Source of the DNA: Novosphingobium sp. 32-60-15
Lineage (GTDB): Bacteria; Pseudomonadota; Alphaproteobacteria; Sphingomonadales; Sphingomonadaceae
Length of the DNA: 64,000 bases
NCBI RefSeq assembly: GCF_002280675.1
Contig: NZ_NCEN01000004.1
Location: forward strand, 62,001 to 126,000
Direction of reading: 5' to 3'
Position numbers and translations under genes: made by a program. The notes beneath the pieces were generated by a model. It made no database searches and was not told the DNA's origin. It saw nothing but the letters and a program-made list of their open reading frames with translations. Below, in pieces: positions 15,623 through 25,500 of this stretch; position 1 is the first letter of the stretch; the number at the start of each line of letters is the position of its first letter.

Positions 15623-16902
15623 GACTCTTTCCATTCCGGCCATTTGATCCGGCGCTCACGGATGGCTTGTTCGCTTTGTTCCTTGAGGTGCCAGGGCAAT
15701 TCTTCGAACACATCTTCGAACATGGTGTGGAACGGATGATGCAAGCCGTGTCCAAGGATACCGTTCTTTTCGGCTTCCTTGGTGGCTGCCTTGACCTGAT
15801 CGACAAGTTCGCGATCCATCGCCACTTGCTGGTCTTCCGACCATTCGCCCAGCGCGATCAGATGCCGCTTCAACCGCATGATCGGGTCGCCCAGCGGCCA
15901 TTCCTCGCGTTCATGCGCGGAACGATACTGGCCCGGATCATCCGATGTCGAATGCCCCTCTGCCCGATAAGTGAAGTGCTCGATCAAAGTCGGACCGGCG
16001 TTTGAACGCGCGCGGTTGGCCGCCCATTCAGTCGCTGCGTAAACCGCCAGCGGGTCGTTCCCGTCCACGCGAATACCGGCGATGCCATAGCCGATTGCGC
16101 GCGCCGCAAACGTGGTCCGCTCAGCCCCGGCAAATCCGGAAAAGCTTGAGATGGCCCATTGATTGTTGACGACGTTGAAAATGACAGGTGCATTATAAAC
16201 CGCAGCAAAGGTCATCGCCGAGTGGAAATCACCTTCTGCCGTAGACCCTTCGCCAATCCACGTCGCGGCAATCCGGCTATCGCCCTTTATCGCGCTGGCC
16301 ATCGCCCAACCCACGGCTTGCGGATATTGCGTGGCAAGGTTGCCCGAAATCGAAAAGAATGAAACTTCGCGCGCCGAATACATGATCGGCAACTGCCGAC
16401 CCTTCAATTTGTCGGCACGGTTGGAATAGATCTGGTTGACCATTTCCACCAACGGATAGCCGCGCGAAATCAGAATGCCCTGCTGGCGATAGCTGGGAAA
16501 CACCATGTCATCATGCGCCAGCGCCATGGCGGGGGCGACCGACGTTGCCTCTTCGCCCGTACACTTCATATAGAAGCTGGTCTTGCCCTGCCGTTGGCCG
16601 CGATACATCCGGTCATCAAACGCGCGGGTCAGCGCCATGGTGCGCAGCATGCGGCGCAGAGTGTCCGCATCAAGCTTCGGGTCCCAAGGGCCAACCGCGT
16701 GGTGATCTTCGTCCAGCACCCGCACCATATCTAGGCATAACCGGTGCGTTTCGGCAGCCGCACAGCCTTCGTCCGGGCGCGGTTGTGCGCCTGCTGACGG
16801 AATGGCCAGGTGCGAATAATCCACCACATCGCCGGGCCTGAACCTGGGTTCAGGCACATGCAGGGATAGCGGCGGCAGGTTTCCGCGAAGTTTATCGGTC
16901 AT
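15619..16902 (-). CDS. bkdA1: Branched-chain 2-oxoacid dehydrogenase E1 alpha subunit
   Basis: The 427-residue subunit carries the thiamine diphosphate site: GEGSTAEGDFHSAMTFAA followed by NVVNNQWAISSF fits the GDG-to-NN motif. The phosphorylation-loop-like region THYRAEGHSTSDDP is also present as FTYRAEGHSTSDDPGQYR. The family-specific N-terminal extension (PEPRFRPGDVVDYSHL) is typical of the longer branched-chain type. ATG 16902 is preceded by CAGGCGATAAGTC. It is the first gene of the operon; the 128-base region upstream contains an inverted repeat that could be regulatory. Confidence 0.93.
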   Translation of the reverse strand: MTDKLRGNLPPLSLHVPEPRFRPGDVVDYSHLAIPSAGAQPRPDEGCAAAETHRLCLDMVRVLDEDHHAVGPWDPKLDADTLRRMLRTMALTRAFDDRMYRGQRQGKTSFYMKCTGEEATSVAPAMALAHDDMVFPSYRQQGILISRGYPLVEMVNQIYSNRADKLKGRQLPIMYSAREVSFFSISGNLATQYPQAVGWAMASAIKGDSRIAATWIGEGSTAEGDFHSAMTFAAVYNAPVIFNVVNNQWAISSFSGFAGAERTTFAARAIGYGIAGIRVDGNDPLAVYAATEWAANRARSNAGPTLIEHFTYRAEGHSTSDDPGQYRSAHEREEWPLGDPIMRLKRHLIALGEWSEDQQVAMDRELVDQVKAATKEAEKNGILGHGLHHPFHTMFEDVFEELPWHLKEQSEQAIRERRIKWPEWKES

Positions 16903-16984
16903 GACTTATCGCCTGCATCTGACTGACTCTCCCGCGCCAAGACCCCAAGCATAAGCAAAAAGGGCTGCGACGCAATATTCCCGA

Positions 16985-17007
16985 TGTGTGTTATTTTATT
17001 TCACACA
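16985..17007. promoter_or_regulatory. TGTGTG/CACACA inverted repeat upstream of the E1alpha operon
   Basis: Six-base arms are separated by 11 A/T-rich bases (TTATTTTATTT), about 85 bases upstream of the E1alpha start. The A/T-rich centre could hold the promoter or an Lrp-type binding site. Suggestive only. Confidence 0.4.
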
Positions 17008-17030
17008 CCTTTGCGAGTCAATCAAGCAGA

Positions 17031-17987
17031 TCAGACAGCCACTGGCGCACTCAATTGGCCTTGCGGGGCATATCCGGTAACCTCGAAGTCCTCGATCCTG
17101 TAGCCGAATATGTCATCCGGACGCCGCACTATCGAGAGGCGGGGCTCTCCATCCGGCTCCCGCGCAAGCTGCGCTGTGACCAGATCGGCGTGGTTAAGGT
17201 AAAGATGCGTATCTCCGCCCATCCAGACGAGTTCGCCCGGCTCAAGATCGCATTGCTGTGCAAGCATGCGCAGGAACACCGCCCCGCCCCACAAGTTGAA
17301 CGGCAACCCCAGCGCCACATCACAACTGCGCTGATACAGCAAACCGTTGAGCCGGTTGCCGCTCACGTGGAACTGGTAGGTCTTGTGGCATGGCGGCAAA
17401 GCCATCTGGTCCAGTTCGGAAACATTCCAGCCTTCAACGATATGGCGGCGGCTGCCCGGATTGTTGCGCAGCGAATCCACCAGATCCGCCACCTGGTTCA
17501 CGCCTTGAGGATGCTGACGAAACAGCCCTTCGCCTACAGGTTCATAAACCGGCCAGTTGACCCACTGCTTGCCATAAACCGGCCCAAGATTGCCCCATTG
17601 TGCAGCAAAGGCAGCATCTGCCACGATGCGCGCGGAGAACGCCTCGCGCGTAATATCCTCGCCACTGGCCTTGCGATATTTGTCCAGCGGCCAGTCCGTC
17701 CAGATTTGCACACCCTGCGCGCACAGATCACGAATGTTGGTATTACCGGTCAGAAACCACAGAAACTCGCGCGTTGCCGTCTTCCAGAATACGCGTTTGG
17801 TGGTCAAAAGCGGCATGCGGCCATCAGCAAGATCAAACCGCAATTGCGCGCCAAAGACTGACCGTGTCCCGACGCCGGTACGATCAACGCGTTCGTCCCC
17901 ATGCTCCCAGATCTGGCGCATCAAATCGAGATATTGCCATTCGGGATGGCGCGCAGAATCAGCAATTTCGCTGGAAGACGTGGACAT
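17031..17987 (-). CDS. thyA: Thymidylate synthase
   Basis: ThyA methylates dUMP to dTMP with methylenetetrahydrofolate. The 318-residue product has the catalytic cysteine in LYQRSCDVALGLPFN, the nucleotide-binding RRHIVEGWNVSE, the folate-side YLNHADLV, and the conserved C-terminal APVAV. It is longer than the 264-residue E. coli enzyme because of an internal insertion of about 50 residues, as in the Lactobacillus-type enzymes. ATG 17987 (MSTSSSEI) has AGCAGG upstream; a longer frame to 18062 lacks support. It is divergent from tRNA-Pro. Confidence 0.95.
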   Translation of the reverse strand: MSTSSSEIADSARHPEWQYLDLMRQIWEHGDERVDRTGVGTRSVFGAQLRFDLADGRMPLLTTKRVFWKTATREFLWFLTGNTNIRDLCAQGVQIWTDWPLDKYRKASGEDITREAFSARIVADAAFAAQWGNLGPVYGKQWVNWPVYEPVGEGLFRQHPQGVNQVADLVDSLRNNPGSRRHIVEGWNVSELDQMALPPCHKTYQFHVSGNRLNGLLYQRSCDVALGLPFNLWGGAVFLRMLAQQCDLEPGELVWMGGDTHLYLNHADLVTAQLAREPDGEPRLSIVRRPDDIFGYRIEDFEVTGYAPQGQLSAPVAV

Positions 17988-18055
17988 GCGCCTGCTTCTA
18001 TCCGCCGATGCACCAACGCGCAAAACTCGGAGCAAAAAAACTTGTTTGCACCCGC

Positions 18056-18083
18056 TTGTCACTACCCGAAGCCCTTATTATAC
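18056..18083 (+). promoter_or_regulatory. Likely promoter of tRNA-Pro
   Basis: TTGTCA at 18056-18061 and TTATAC at 18078-18083 are separated by 16 bases and lie 43 bases upstream of the tRNA. Confidence 0.5.
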
Positions 18084-18125
18084 GGCCCCTCTGCCTTGTG
18101 ACCGGGTAACCGGTTGCTGATCGGT

Positions 18126-18202
18126 CGGGGAATAGCTCAGCCTGGTAGAGCACTGTCTTCGGGAGGCAGGGGCCGGAGGTTCGAATCCTCTTTCCCCGAC
18201 CA
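18126..18202 (+). tRNA. tRNA-Pro (CGG)
   Basis: This is a 77-base cloverleaf with acceptor CGGGGAA / TTCCCCG, anticodon loop TTCGGGA giving CGG, the TTCGAATC T-loop and an encoded CCA. It lies between divergent thyA and the hemerythrin-like gene. Confidence 0.96.
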
Positions 18203-18293
18203 AATCATCTTTATGCAATGCTGCGGGGGCACCGCGGGAACGTCGGTTGCCTTTGTGGTTTCAGTCCGGGAACCCTTAATCCCGGAGCGCCCC

Positions 18294-18803
18294 ATGACCA
18301 AAACTTACAAAGACGCCGTCGCCAAGCTTGAAGCCGATCATGATCTCATCGAGGCATTGTTCGAAAAAGTGAATGATGCCAGCGGCAAACAGAAACGCCG
18401 CCTCGGCATTCAGGCCGCAAACCTTGTCAAAATCCACATGACGCTGGAAGAAGAGTTCTTCTATCCGGCCCTGCGCGGCAAGGGCGATGATGACAAGATC
18501 ACCGAGGGTTTGGTTGAGCATGACACCGGCAAATTCCTGATCAACGATATCCTTGCGCCTGAAACTGACGATGATTCTTTCGGCCCCAAGCTGCAAGTGC
18601 TGGGTGAGCAAATGGAGCATCATCACAAGGAAGAAGAGCAGGACAACAAAGGCGTGTTCGATCAGGCCCGCAAAGCCGACATCGACCTTGTTGCCATGCT
18701 GGACCAGATGATTGAGCGCGAGAATGAGCTACGTGCCCAACTGGCAGAAGATGACCTGCCCGATTGGGACATGAACTTTGTTGATGTGAGCGAAAGCACC
18801 TGA
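18294..18803 (+). CDS. Hemerythrin HHE domain protein
   Basis: The 169-residue cytoplasmic protein is a helical bundle with the histidine and glutamate positions of hemerythrin-like di-iron domains: ADHDLIEALF at about residue 15, HMTLEEEFFYPAL at about 50, VEHDTGKFLI at about 78 and MEHHHKEEEQ at about 108. Such proteins bind O2 or NO, or help iron-sulfur repair. It lacks a signal peptide. ATG 18294 has CGGAG upstream; the frame is open further upstream through the tRNA-Pro gene, but that is not coding. It stands alone after the tRNA. Its specific role is unknown. Confidence 0.88.
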   Translation: MTKTYKDAVAKLEADHDLIEALFEKVNDASGKQKRRLGIQAANLVKIHMTLEEEFFYPALRGKGDDDKITEGLVEHDTGKFLINDILAPETDDDSFGPKLQVLGEQMEHHHKEEEQDNKGVFDQARKADIDLVAMLDQMIERENELRAQLAEDDLPDWDMNFVDVSEST

Positions 18804-18961
18804 CCATCTGTCAGCGACGAGTTGTGCAGGACCTGCTGCCAGTCCGTTTTGGCGGCTCAAGCGACCCCAAAAATCAATGAATTCAACGCAAAGGGGGTGT
18901 CACGAAACCAGTGGCACCCCATTCTCTTGCCACATATCGTTCAATCATAAGGATCAAAACC

Positions 18962-19531
18962 GTGGTCAAAAAGCTCTCCATTTTTGCAACTTTCGCAGCG
19001 CCGCTCGCTTTGATGGGTACTGCTGTATATGCCCAAGGAACTGCCGCGCCCGCTGCCCCTGCGGCTGAAGCCACTGCACAAGTCGCCGTGGGCGCGACGG
19101 TCTACGACTCCACCGGCGCTGAAGTCGGCAAAGTCAAAAGCGTTGCAGCGCCCAATTTCGTGATCGACACCGGCAAGAACACTGCCACGCTCGCGTTGTC
19201 AGCGTTGGGCACCAGCCCCAAAGGCCCGGTCCTTGGCCTGACGCGTGAGCAACTTGATACCGCTGCCGAAAAGGCCGCTGCCGATGCAGCAGCAGCGCTG
19301 GCCTCGGCGATTGCAGTTGATGCGCCGGTCCATGCCTCTGACGGCACAACGGTAATCGGCAAAATCGCCGAAGTCGCTGAAGCGGACTTTGTGCTCGATA
19401 CCGGTTCCACCAAAGTGAAAATGCCGAAGACCTCGGTGGCGAACGGGACCAATGGATTATTCATTGGGCTCACGGCACAAGCTTTCGCTGAAGCCACAAA
19501 AAGCGCCTCGCCACCGTCTGCAAGCAAGTAA
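18962..19531 (+). CDS. Secreted Ala-rich protein with two PRC-barrel-like repeats
   Basis: The 189-residue protein has a signal peptide (VVKKLSIFATFAAPLALMG, cleavage near VYAQ). The mature part contains two related units. The first has VGATVYDSTGAEVGKVKSV then FVIDTGKNTATLALSAL; the second has VDAPVHASDGTTVIGKIAEV then FVLDTGSTKVKMPKTSV. Each is followed by GLT (LGLTREQ, IGLTAQA) and an Ala-rich helix. This looks like an internal duplication of a PRC-barrel-like domain. The start is GTG 18962, with AAGGATC upstream; an ATG at 18911 lacks this. Function is unknown. Confidence 0.82.
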   Translation: MVKKLSIFATFAAPLALMGTAVYAQGTAAPAAPAAEATAQVAVGATVYDSTGAEVGKVKSVAAPNFVIDTGKNTATLALSALGTSPKGPVLGLTREQLDTAAEKAAADAAAALASAIAVDAPVHASDGTTVIGKIAEVAEADFVLDTGSTKVKMPKTSVANGTNGLFIGLTAQAFAEATKSASPPSASK

Positions 19532-19546
19532 ACCGCACGGTGGGGC

Positions 19547-19581
19547 GGGCGGCGCGACTGAAGCCCCTTGTCGCGCCGCCC
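19547..19581. terminator. Strong hairpin between convergent genes
   Basis: A perfect 12-base stem GGGCGGCGCGAC / GTCGCGCCGCCC with an 11-base loop lies 15 bases after the secreted protein's stop and touches the recG stop codon. No T-tract follows on either side, so it may act with Rho or as an mRNA 3' end stabiliser. Confidence 0.5.
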
Positions 19582-21638
19582 TAGCCGCCCCGCAGCAGTT
19601 GCACACCCCAATCGCGCTCGAACAAATATAGCAGCAGTCGTGCCGCTTCGCCGCGTGGTGATGACAGGCCGCCGTCACGTTCCATCAGCAATCGCGCATC
19701 ATCGTGAGCCATCGGCAACAGACGCGCAATTTGTTCGAAACTTGCTACCTTGAACGGCGTATCGCCCGATTGGCGTGTGCCGAGCAGTTCTCCGCCACCG
19801 CGCAACCGCAAATCTTCCTCGGCCAGCCGAAAGCCGTCCTGCGTCTCGCGCATCAGCGCAAGCCGTTCGCGCCCGGTTTCGGACAAGGCCTCCCCGCGTA
19901 GCAACAGGCAGGTGGATTGCTGGCTGCCCCGGCCAACCCGCCCACGCAATTGGTGCAATTGGGCAAGGCCAAAGCGTTCGGCTTGTTCAATGACCATCAG
20001 CGTGGCGTTGGGCACATCGACGCCCACTTCGATAACCGTCGTCGCAACCAGAACCTTCGCCCCACCGCGCGAAAATTGCTCCATTGCGGCGTCTTTTGCC
20101 TCTGGTCGCATCTGGCCGTGAACCATCACGACGGTATCGCCAAAACGCTCCCTCAATGCAGCATATCGGGCTTCTGCGGCGGCAATATCCTCGGTTTCAA
20201 GCTCGCGCACCATCGGGCACACCCAATAGGCCTGCGCGCCTTTTTCCACATGCCGGCCAACGCCGTCTACCACATCGCCGATGCGTTCAAGCGCGATCAC
20301 GCGCGTGTCGATCGCTTGTCGGCCCGGCGGCATTTCATCAAGCCGCGATACGTCCATCTCACCATATTGGGCCAATGTCAGGGTGCGCGGGATCGGAGTT
20401 GCAGTCATCGCCAGGCAGTGCGGCGTATGCTTTGCCTTTTGCGTCAACATCAGCCGCTGCCCCACGCCAAAGCGATGCTGCTCATCAATCACCACCAGTC
20501 CGAGATTGCGATAGGAGACGCTGTCCTGAAATATCGCATGCGTGCCAACGCAAATGTCGATGCTGCCATCCATCAGGCCCATCAGGATAGACTCCCGCGC
20601 CTTGCCCTTATCACGCCCCGTCAGCAGCGTAATGGTAACGCCTGTGCCCGCAGCCATCCGCGTGAGTGTTTCTGCATGTTGGCGCGCGAGTATTTCCGTG
20701 GGCGCAAGCAAGGCAGCCTGACAACCAGCCTCAACCGCGATCAGCATGGCATGCAGGGCAACGGCGGTTTTGCCTGAACCCACGTCCCCCTGCAACAGAC
20801 GCAGCATCGGCGCCCCTTGCGCTACATCGCCTTCGATCTCGGCAATAGAGCGTGTCTGCGCGCCGGTCAGCGCAAAGGGCAGGTTCAGCTTCGCGCGTAT
20901 CCGCCCATCGCCCTTCAACGGCGTGCCTTGGCGGTTCCGGTTGCTTTCACGCACCAGCATCAGCGCGAGGCTGTTGGCCAGCAATTCGTCATAGGCCAGG
21001 CGATCGCGCGCGGGCGCGTTTTCGGCTTTGTGCGCCAGCGGCAAAGCGTCATGCCAGCGCGGCCAGTCCAACTTTGCCGCCAGCCCCGGCTCGATCCATT
21101 CGGGAAGTTCCGGCAGTTGCCCCAAGGCCTGATAGATCAAACCCTGCAGTCGTCCCTGCGTGAGCCCTTCAGACAGCGGATAAACCGGCTCGTTCAACTG
21201 GCCAAGCATACCGGCGCTATCGTCACTCACGTGATCGGGGTGGACCATCTGCCAGGTCTGCCCGAACTGTTCGAGCTTTCCCGCAACCCAGCGCTTTTCG
21301 CCAATCGGCAATTGCTTTTTGCCGGTATAGGACGCGCGGCCAAAATAGGTCAGCGCAACGTAATTGCCGACAGCATCTTCTGCCAGAACGCGGAAAGGCC
21401 CACGCCCGGCGGCTTGTTTGTATTCACGCGGGGTCAGCGCGATCACAATCTGCTCGCCCAGCCCTGCTTCGTCCAGATTGCCGACTGCCCGGCGCAAGAC
21501 GAACCGGTCCGGCAAATGGTAAGCCAGATCCTTGATCCGGTTCAGCCCCAGCTTTTCCAACGGACGCGTCAATCCCGGCCCGACGCCCTTCAGACCGGCA
21601 GTTTCGGCAAACAGGTGATTAAGCACTTCAGGACGCAT
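19581..21638 (-). CDS. recG: ATP-dependent DNA helicase RecG
   Basis: RecG reverses stalled replication forks and branch-migrates junctions. The 685-residue product has an N-terminal wedge/OB region (KGVGPGLTRPLEKLG, then DLAYHLPDRFV), the Walker A motif GDVGSGKTAVALHA, the DEQHRFG box, TATPIPRTLTL, and C-terminal motifs with ATTVIEVGVDVPNATLM and QLHQLRGRVGRG. ATG 21638 (MRPEVLNHLF) is taken as the start; a GTG at 21680 would add 14 residues but neither has a strong ribosome binding site. The stop is inside the convergent hairpin. Another SF2 helicase of the same branch, mfd, is encoded just downstream on the other strand. Confidence 0.96.
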   Translation of the reverse strand: MRPEVLNHLFAETAGLKGVGPGLTRPLEKLGLNRIKDLAYHLPDRFVLRRAVGNLDEAGLGEQIVIALTPREYKQAAGRGPFRVLAEDAVGNYVALTYFGRASYTGKKQLPIGEKRWVAGKLEQFGQTWQMVHPDHVSDDSAGMLGQLNEPVYPLSEGLTQGRLQGLIYQALGQLPELPEWIEPGLAAKLDWPRWHDALPLAHKAENAPARDRLAYDELLANSLALMLVRESNRNRQGTPLKGDGRIRAKLNLPFALTGAQTRSIAEIEGDVAQGAPMLRLLQGDVGSGKTAVALHAMLIAVEAGCQAALLAPTEILARQHAETLTRMAAGTGVTITLLTGRDKGKARESILMGLMDGSIDICVGTHAIFQDSVSYRNLGLVVIDEQHRFGVGQRLMLTQKAKHTPHCLAMTATPIPRTLTLAQYGEMDVSRLDEMPPGRQAIDTRVIALERIGDVVDGVGRHVEKGAQAYWVCPMVRELETEDIAAAEARYAALRERFGDTVVMVHGQMRPEAKDAAMEQFSRGGAKVLVATTVIEVGVDVPNATLMVIEQAERFGLAQLHQLRGRVGRGSQQSTCLLLRGEALSETGRERLALMRETQDGFRLAEEDLRLRGGGELLGTRQSGDTPFKVASFEQIARLLPMAHDDARLLMERDGGLSSPRGEAARLLLYLFERDWGVQLLRGG

Positions 21639-21781
21639 TTTGTGGACATAGGCGGAACGCGTGCCCTTCGCCACTGGCACGCCCGAGAATATTCACGGCA
21701 ATTTTTGACCCAGCGCATGGAACGGGGCCCCAAACAGGCGCTTCATCCGTTCAACGACCAGAAGAACAGGAGAAGAATGCA

Positions 21782-22186
21782 ATGTTGATCCCCCATGGTG
21801 CCGTAATTGCCCTTGTCGATGGTGAAAACTGGGAAGTGCTGCGCAACAGCGGCACCGAAGCAGAACCCGAATTGAGCGTTTTGGCAACGCCTGAACTGGA
21901 CGAAACCAATCATAGTTCGGGCAACCGCCATCGCGTGAGTTCGGCCAATCCATCAGGCAATCAGCGCGATGAAGACGCCCACGCCGCCGCCGTTGGCGAT
22001 TGGCTGAATGCCCAGGTGCAAACGCACAAGATTGAACACTTGTTCGTGATCGCCTCGCCCCGCACTTTGGGTGAGCTGCGCCACCGTTACGGCAAAGCCG
22101 TGCAGGCAGCATTGGCGGGAGAATTGGCAAAAGACCTGATCGGCCGCCAACCGTCCGAGGTCCTCGCGGCATTGCGCCACGAATAA
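21782..22186 (+). CDS. Host-attachment family protein (baeRF12-like)
   Basis: The 134-residue protein starts MLIPHGAVIALVDGENWEVL and has a C-terminal segment HLFVIASPRTLGELRHRYGKAV. These features match the family annotated as protein required for attachment to host cells, which is related to eRF1 domain 3 (bacterial baeRF family 12). The middle is polar and probably disordered (about residues 25-70). AGGAGAAG lies eight bases before the ATG. It is divergent from recG and followed by a strong terminator, so it is a single-gene unit. The molecular activity is unknown; the historical name should not be taken to imply host association. Confidence 0.8.
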   Translation: MLIPHGAVIALVDGENWEVLRNSGTEAEPELSVLATPELDETNHSSGNRHRVSSANPSGNQRDEDAHAAAVGDWLNAQVQTHKIEHLFVIASPRTLGELRHRYGKAVQAALAGELAKDLIGRQPSEVLAALRHE

Positions 22187-22194
22187 CCCCGATT

Positions 22195-22225
22195 GGCACT
22201 CCGGTATGTCGCCGGGGTGCCTTTT
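22195..22225 (+). terminator. Terminator after the host-attachment family gene
   Basis: GGCACTCCGG and CCGGGGTGCC pair around a seven-base loop (one mismatch) and are followed by TTTTCG, nine bases after the stop codon. Confidence 0.85.
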
Positions 22226-22278
22226 CGTGTGGGTCCTGCTGCCTTGTTTCTGCGTCCGGAAACGCCTAACGGCCAATC

Positions 22279-22560
22279 ATGACTGACGCCTCACCATTTG
22301 ATCCCGCTTACTTGCGCCGCATTCATTTTCGCGCGTGGCATCGTGGCACTCGTGAAGCCGATTACATGATCGGCTGCTTTTTCGATCATTATCACGCCCA
22401 ATGGGACGCTGCGCAGATCGCGTGGTTCGAAGAACTGATCGAGGAAGACGACGTAGAAATCATGGCATGGGCACTTGGCACGCTTCCCATCCCTGAAAAA
22501 TACACAGGCCCCATGATGGACGAGATGCGCAAGCTCGATTACGTCGTGATCCCGCGCTGA
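22279..22560 (+). CDS. sdhE: Succinate dehydrogenase assembly factor SdhE
   Basis: SdhE (CptB/DUF339) helps attach FAD to the flavoprotein subunit of succinate dehydrogenase. The 93-residue product carries the family signature HRGTREADYMIGCFFDHY (RGxxEAD motif) and a second acidic helix WFEELIEEDDVEIMAWALG. Length and order of motifs match the family. It lies 30 bases upstream of mfd on the same strand and is likely co-transcribed with it, an arrangement seen in other alphaproteobacteria next to recG. Confidence 0.93.
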   Translation: MTDASPFDPAYLRRIHFRAWHRGTREADYMIGCFFDHYHAQWDAAQIAWFEELIEEDDVEIMAWALGTLPIPEKYTGPMMDEMRKLDYVVIPR

Positions 22561-22590
22561 AACTGACCGTCACGCATTAGCACAATCGTC

Positions 22591-25500
22591 ATGCCCGATT
22601 TCACCCGCATCCTTTCGGCCAAGACGCCGCTTACGCTGTCCTCGGTCGCGCGTGGTGCACAGCCGCTCGTTTTGGCCGATCTTGCACGTGCCGCCAAAGG
22701 CCGGACGGTGTTTATCGCGCCTGATGATGCGGCCATGCGCGCCATCACAGATAGCGCGGCATTTTTTGCACCCGATCTTGAAGTCATAGACTTTCCAGCC
22801 TGGGATTGCCTGCCGTTCGACCGCGCATCACCAGCTCTATCCGTCAGTGCAAAACGGCTTTCTGCCTTACAAAAGCTGCAGCACAAGCGCAGCGGCCCAC
22901 AATTGCTGGTCACCACGATCAACGCGGTGCTGCAACGCGTGCTAACCCCGTTCCGCATCCGTGAATCCACGCGGCTGTTATCACCGGGCGCTGAAATTGG
23001 CCGTGAAAGTCTGATCGCGTTGCTGCAGAGGCAAGGCTACTCGCGCACCGATACTGTCGTTGATGCTGGCGAATATGCCGTTCGCGGTTCGGTGTTCGAT
23101 ATTTTCCCGTCAGGCCTTGATCACGGACTGCGGCTCGATTTTTTTGGCGACGAGTTGGAAACGCTGCGCCTGTTCGATCCGAACACACAGCGTTCCGTGC
23201 AGCCCGTTGAAACGCACTTGCTCCTGCCAGCCAGTGAAGCGCTGCTTGATGAAGACAGCATCAAACGCTTTCGCAGCCGCTATCGCGAACAGTTTGGTGC
23301 CACCGCCACTGGCGATCCGCTTTACCAGGCGATCAGCGAAGGCCGTCGCCTTGCCGGGATGGAGCATTGGCTTCCGCTATTTGAAGACCGGCTCGTCACC
23401 TTGTTTGACCACTTGGGCGAAGACGACCTTGTTCTGATCGACGGCAGCGCCGCCAAAGCCACCGAACAGCGCATCACGGATATTGTCGATTATCATCAAT
23501 CGCGTTTGGATAGTTCATCCAAAGCGCCCGGCAGCTACCGCCCGCTTGCCGAATCTGCGCTGTACCTGACCCGCGATGAAATCGACCGCGCGTTGCTCGG
23601 CTGGCCCGTCCACCGCACCACGATGTTTGCCGAACCGGAATCGCAGCACGTCATCGATTTCGCATTCACTTCGGGCCATGATTTCACGCCTGAACGTGCG
23701 GCCGCCACCAGCGGCGGTACGAACATTTACGAAGTGGCGGCAAAGTACCTGGCGGCGCTGGGCACACGCGGCCTCAAGCCGATCATCGCCGCTTACAGCA
23801 CCGGCTCACGTTCACGCCTCGCCTCGCTGTTGGCAGAAGCGGGCAAGTCAGCGCCGCTCATGGCCGATAGCTGGCAAGACGCGCTGGGCCTTGCCGCCAC
23901 CGGAAAACCGGTTGCCGTTGTCCTTCCGCTCGAACAGGGCTTTGCCAACGCTGAACTGGAACTGCTGACCGAGCAGGATATCCTTGGCGACCGGCTTGTC
24001 CGCCGCAAAAAGAAGCGGAAAGACGCTGATGCATTTTTGGCGGAACTGTCTGCGCTTACCCCCGGCGATCTGGTTGTCCACATGGACCACGGCATCGGGC
24101 GTTACATCGGGCTTGAAGCCATCGCGGTGGGCGATAGTCCGCATGACTGCGTCCAGCTGGAATATGCCGGCCGCGACAAACTCTATATCCCGGTCGAAAA
24201 CCTTGATGTCCTGTCCCGCTATGGCTCGGATGCCGAGGGCGTAAGCCTTGATAAGCTGGGCGGAGAAGCGTGGCAGCGCCGCAAAGCCCGGATGCGCGAA
24301 CGCATTCTGGAAATGGCAGGCCAGCTTATGGCAACTGCCGCGCATCGAGCACTGCGTGAAGGCGCAGTTCTGGCCGCCGATCCCACCAGTTACGGCCCGT
24401 TCGTTGATCGCTTCCCGTGGGATGAAACCGACGATCAGGAACGCGCAATTGACGATGTGCTGAGCGACATGGCCGGTGGCAAGCCGATGGACCGCCTTGT
24501 CTGCGGCGATGTCGGCTTCGGCAAAACCGAGGTTGCTCTTCGCGCAGCGTTCGTAGCGGCCATGGCGGGCATGCAGGTGGCGGTTGTTGCCCCCACCACG
24601 CTGCTGGCACGCCAGCATTACACAAATTTTGTCGAACGCTTCAACGGCTTCCCGCTTGAAATCGGCCGTCTATCGCGGCTTGTGCCTGCCAAGGAAGCTG
24701 CCGAAACCAAAGTCGGCTTGGCCAATGGCACAGTCGATATCGTGATCGGCACCCATGCCCTGCTGTCCAAGTCGGTCGATTTCAAGCGCCTCGGCCTTGT
24801 TGTCGTTGATGAAGAACAGCGCTTTGGCGTGACGCACAAGGAAAAGCTGAAAGAGCTGAAAGCCGACGTCCACGTTCTGACGCTCACCGCCACGCCCATC
24901 CCGCGCACGCTGCAAATGGCCATGTCGGGCTTGCGCGAATTGTCCACCATCCAGACACCACCTGTCGACCGACTCGCCACGCGCACTTATGTGATGCCGT
25001 GGGACGATATGGTCATGCGCGAGGCCCTGCTGCGCGAACACCAGCGCGGCGGGCAAAGCTTCATCATCGTGCCACGCATTGCCGACATGGCCGATCTTGA
25101 AGAGTGGCTGCGGCTCAATGTTCCCGAAGTGCGCTTCGTCACGGCCCATGGCCAGATGAGCCCGACCGAGGTCGAGGACCGCATGGGCGCATTCTACGAG
25201 AAGAAGTACGAGGTCCTGCTCTCAACCACCATCGTGGAAAGCGGCATCGACATTCCTTCGGCCAACACCATTGTCATACACCGCGCCGACCGCTTCGGCC
25301 TTGCCCAGTTGTACCAATTGCGCGGGCGCGTCGGTCGCGGGAAAATCCGCGCTTATGCCTACCTGACGCATTCCGAAAACATGGCTCTGTCCGAAATCGC
25401 GGAAAAGCGCCTCAAAGTGCTGGGTGATCTTGATAGCCTTGGCGCAGGCTTCCAGCTTGCCAGCCATGACCTTGATCTGCGCGGTGCCGGCAATCTGCTG

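Noticed and set aside
18114..18293. Upstream extension of the hemerythrin-like gene
   Set aside because: The extension would translate through the tRNA-Pro gene; ATG 18294 has a ribosome binding site and begins the domain.
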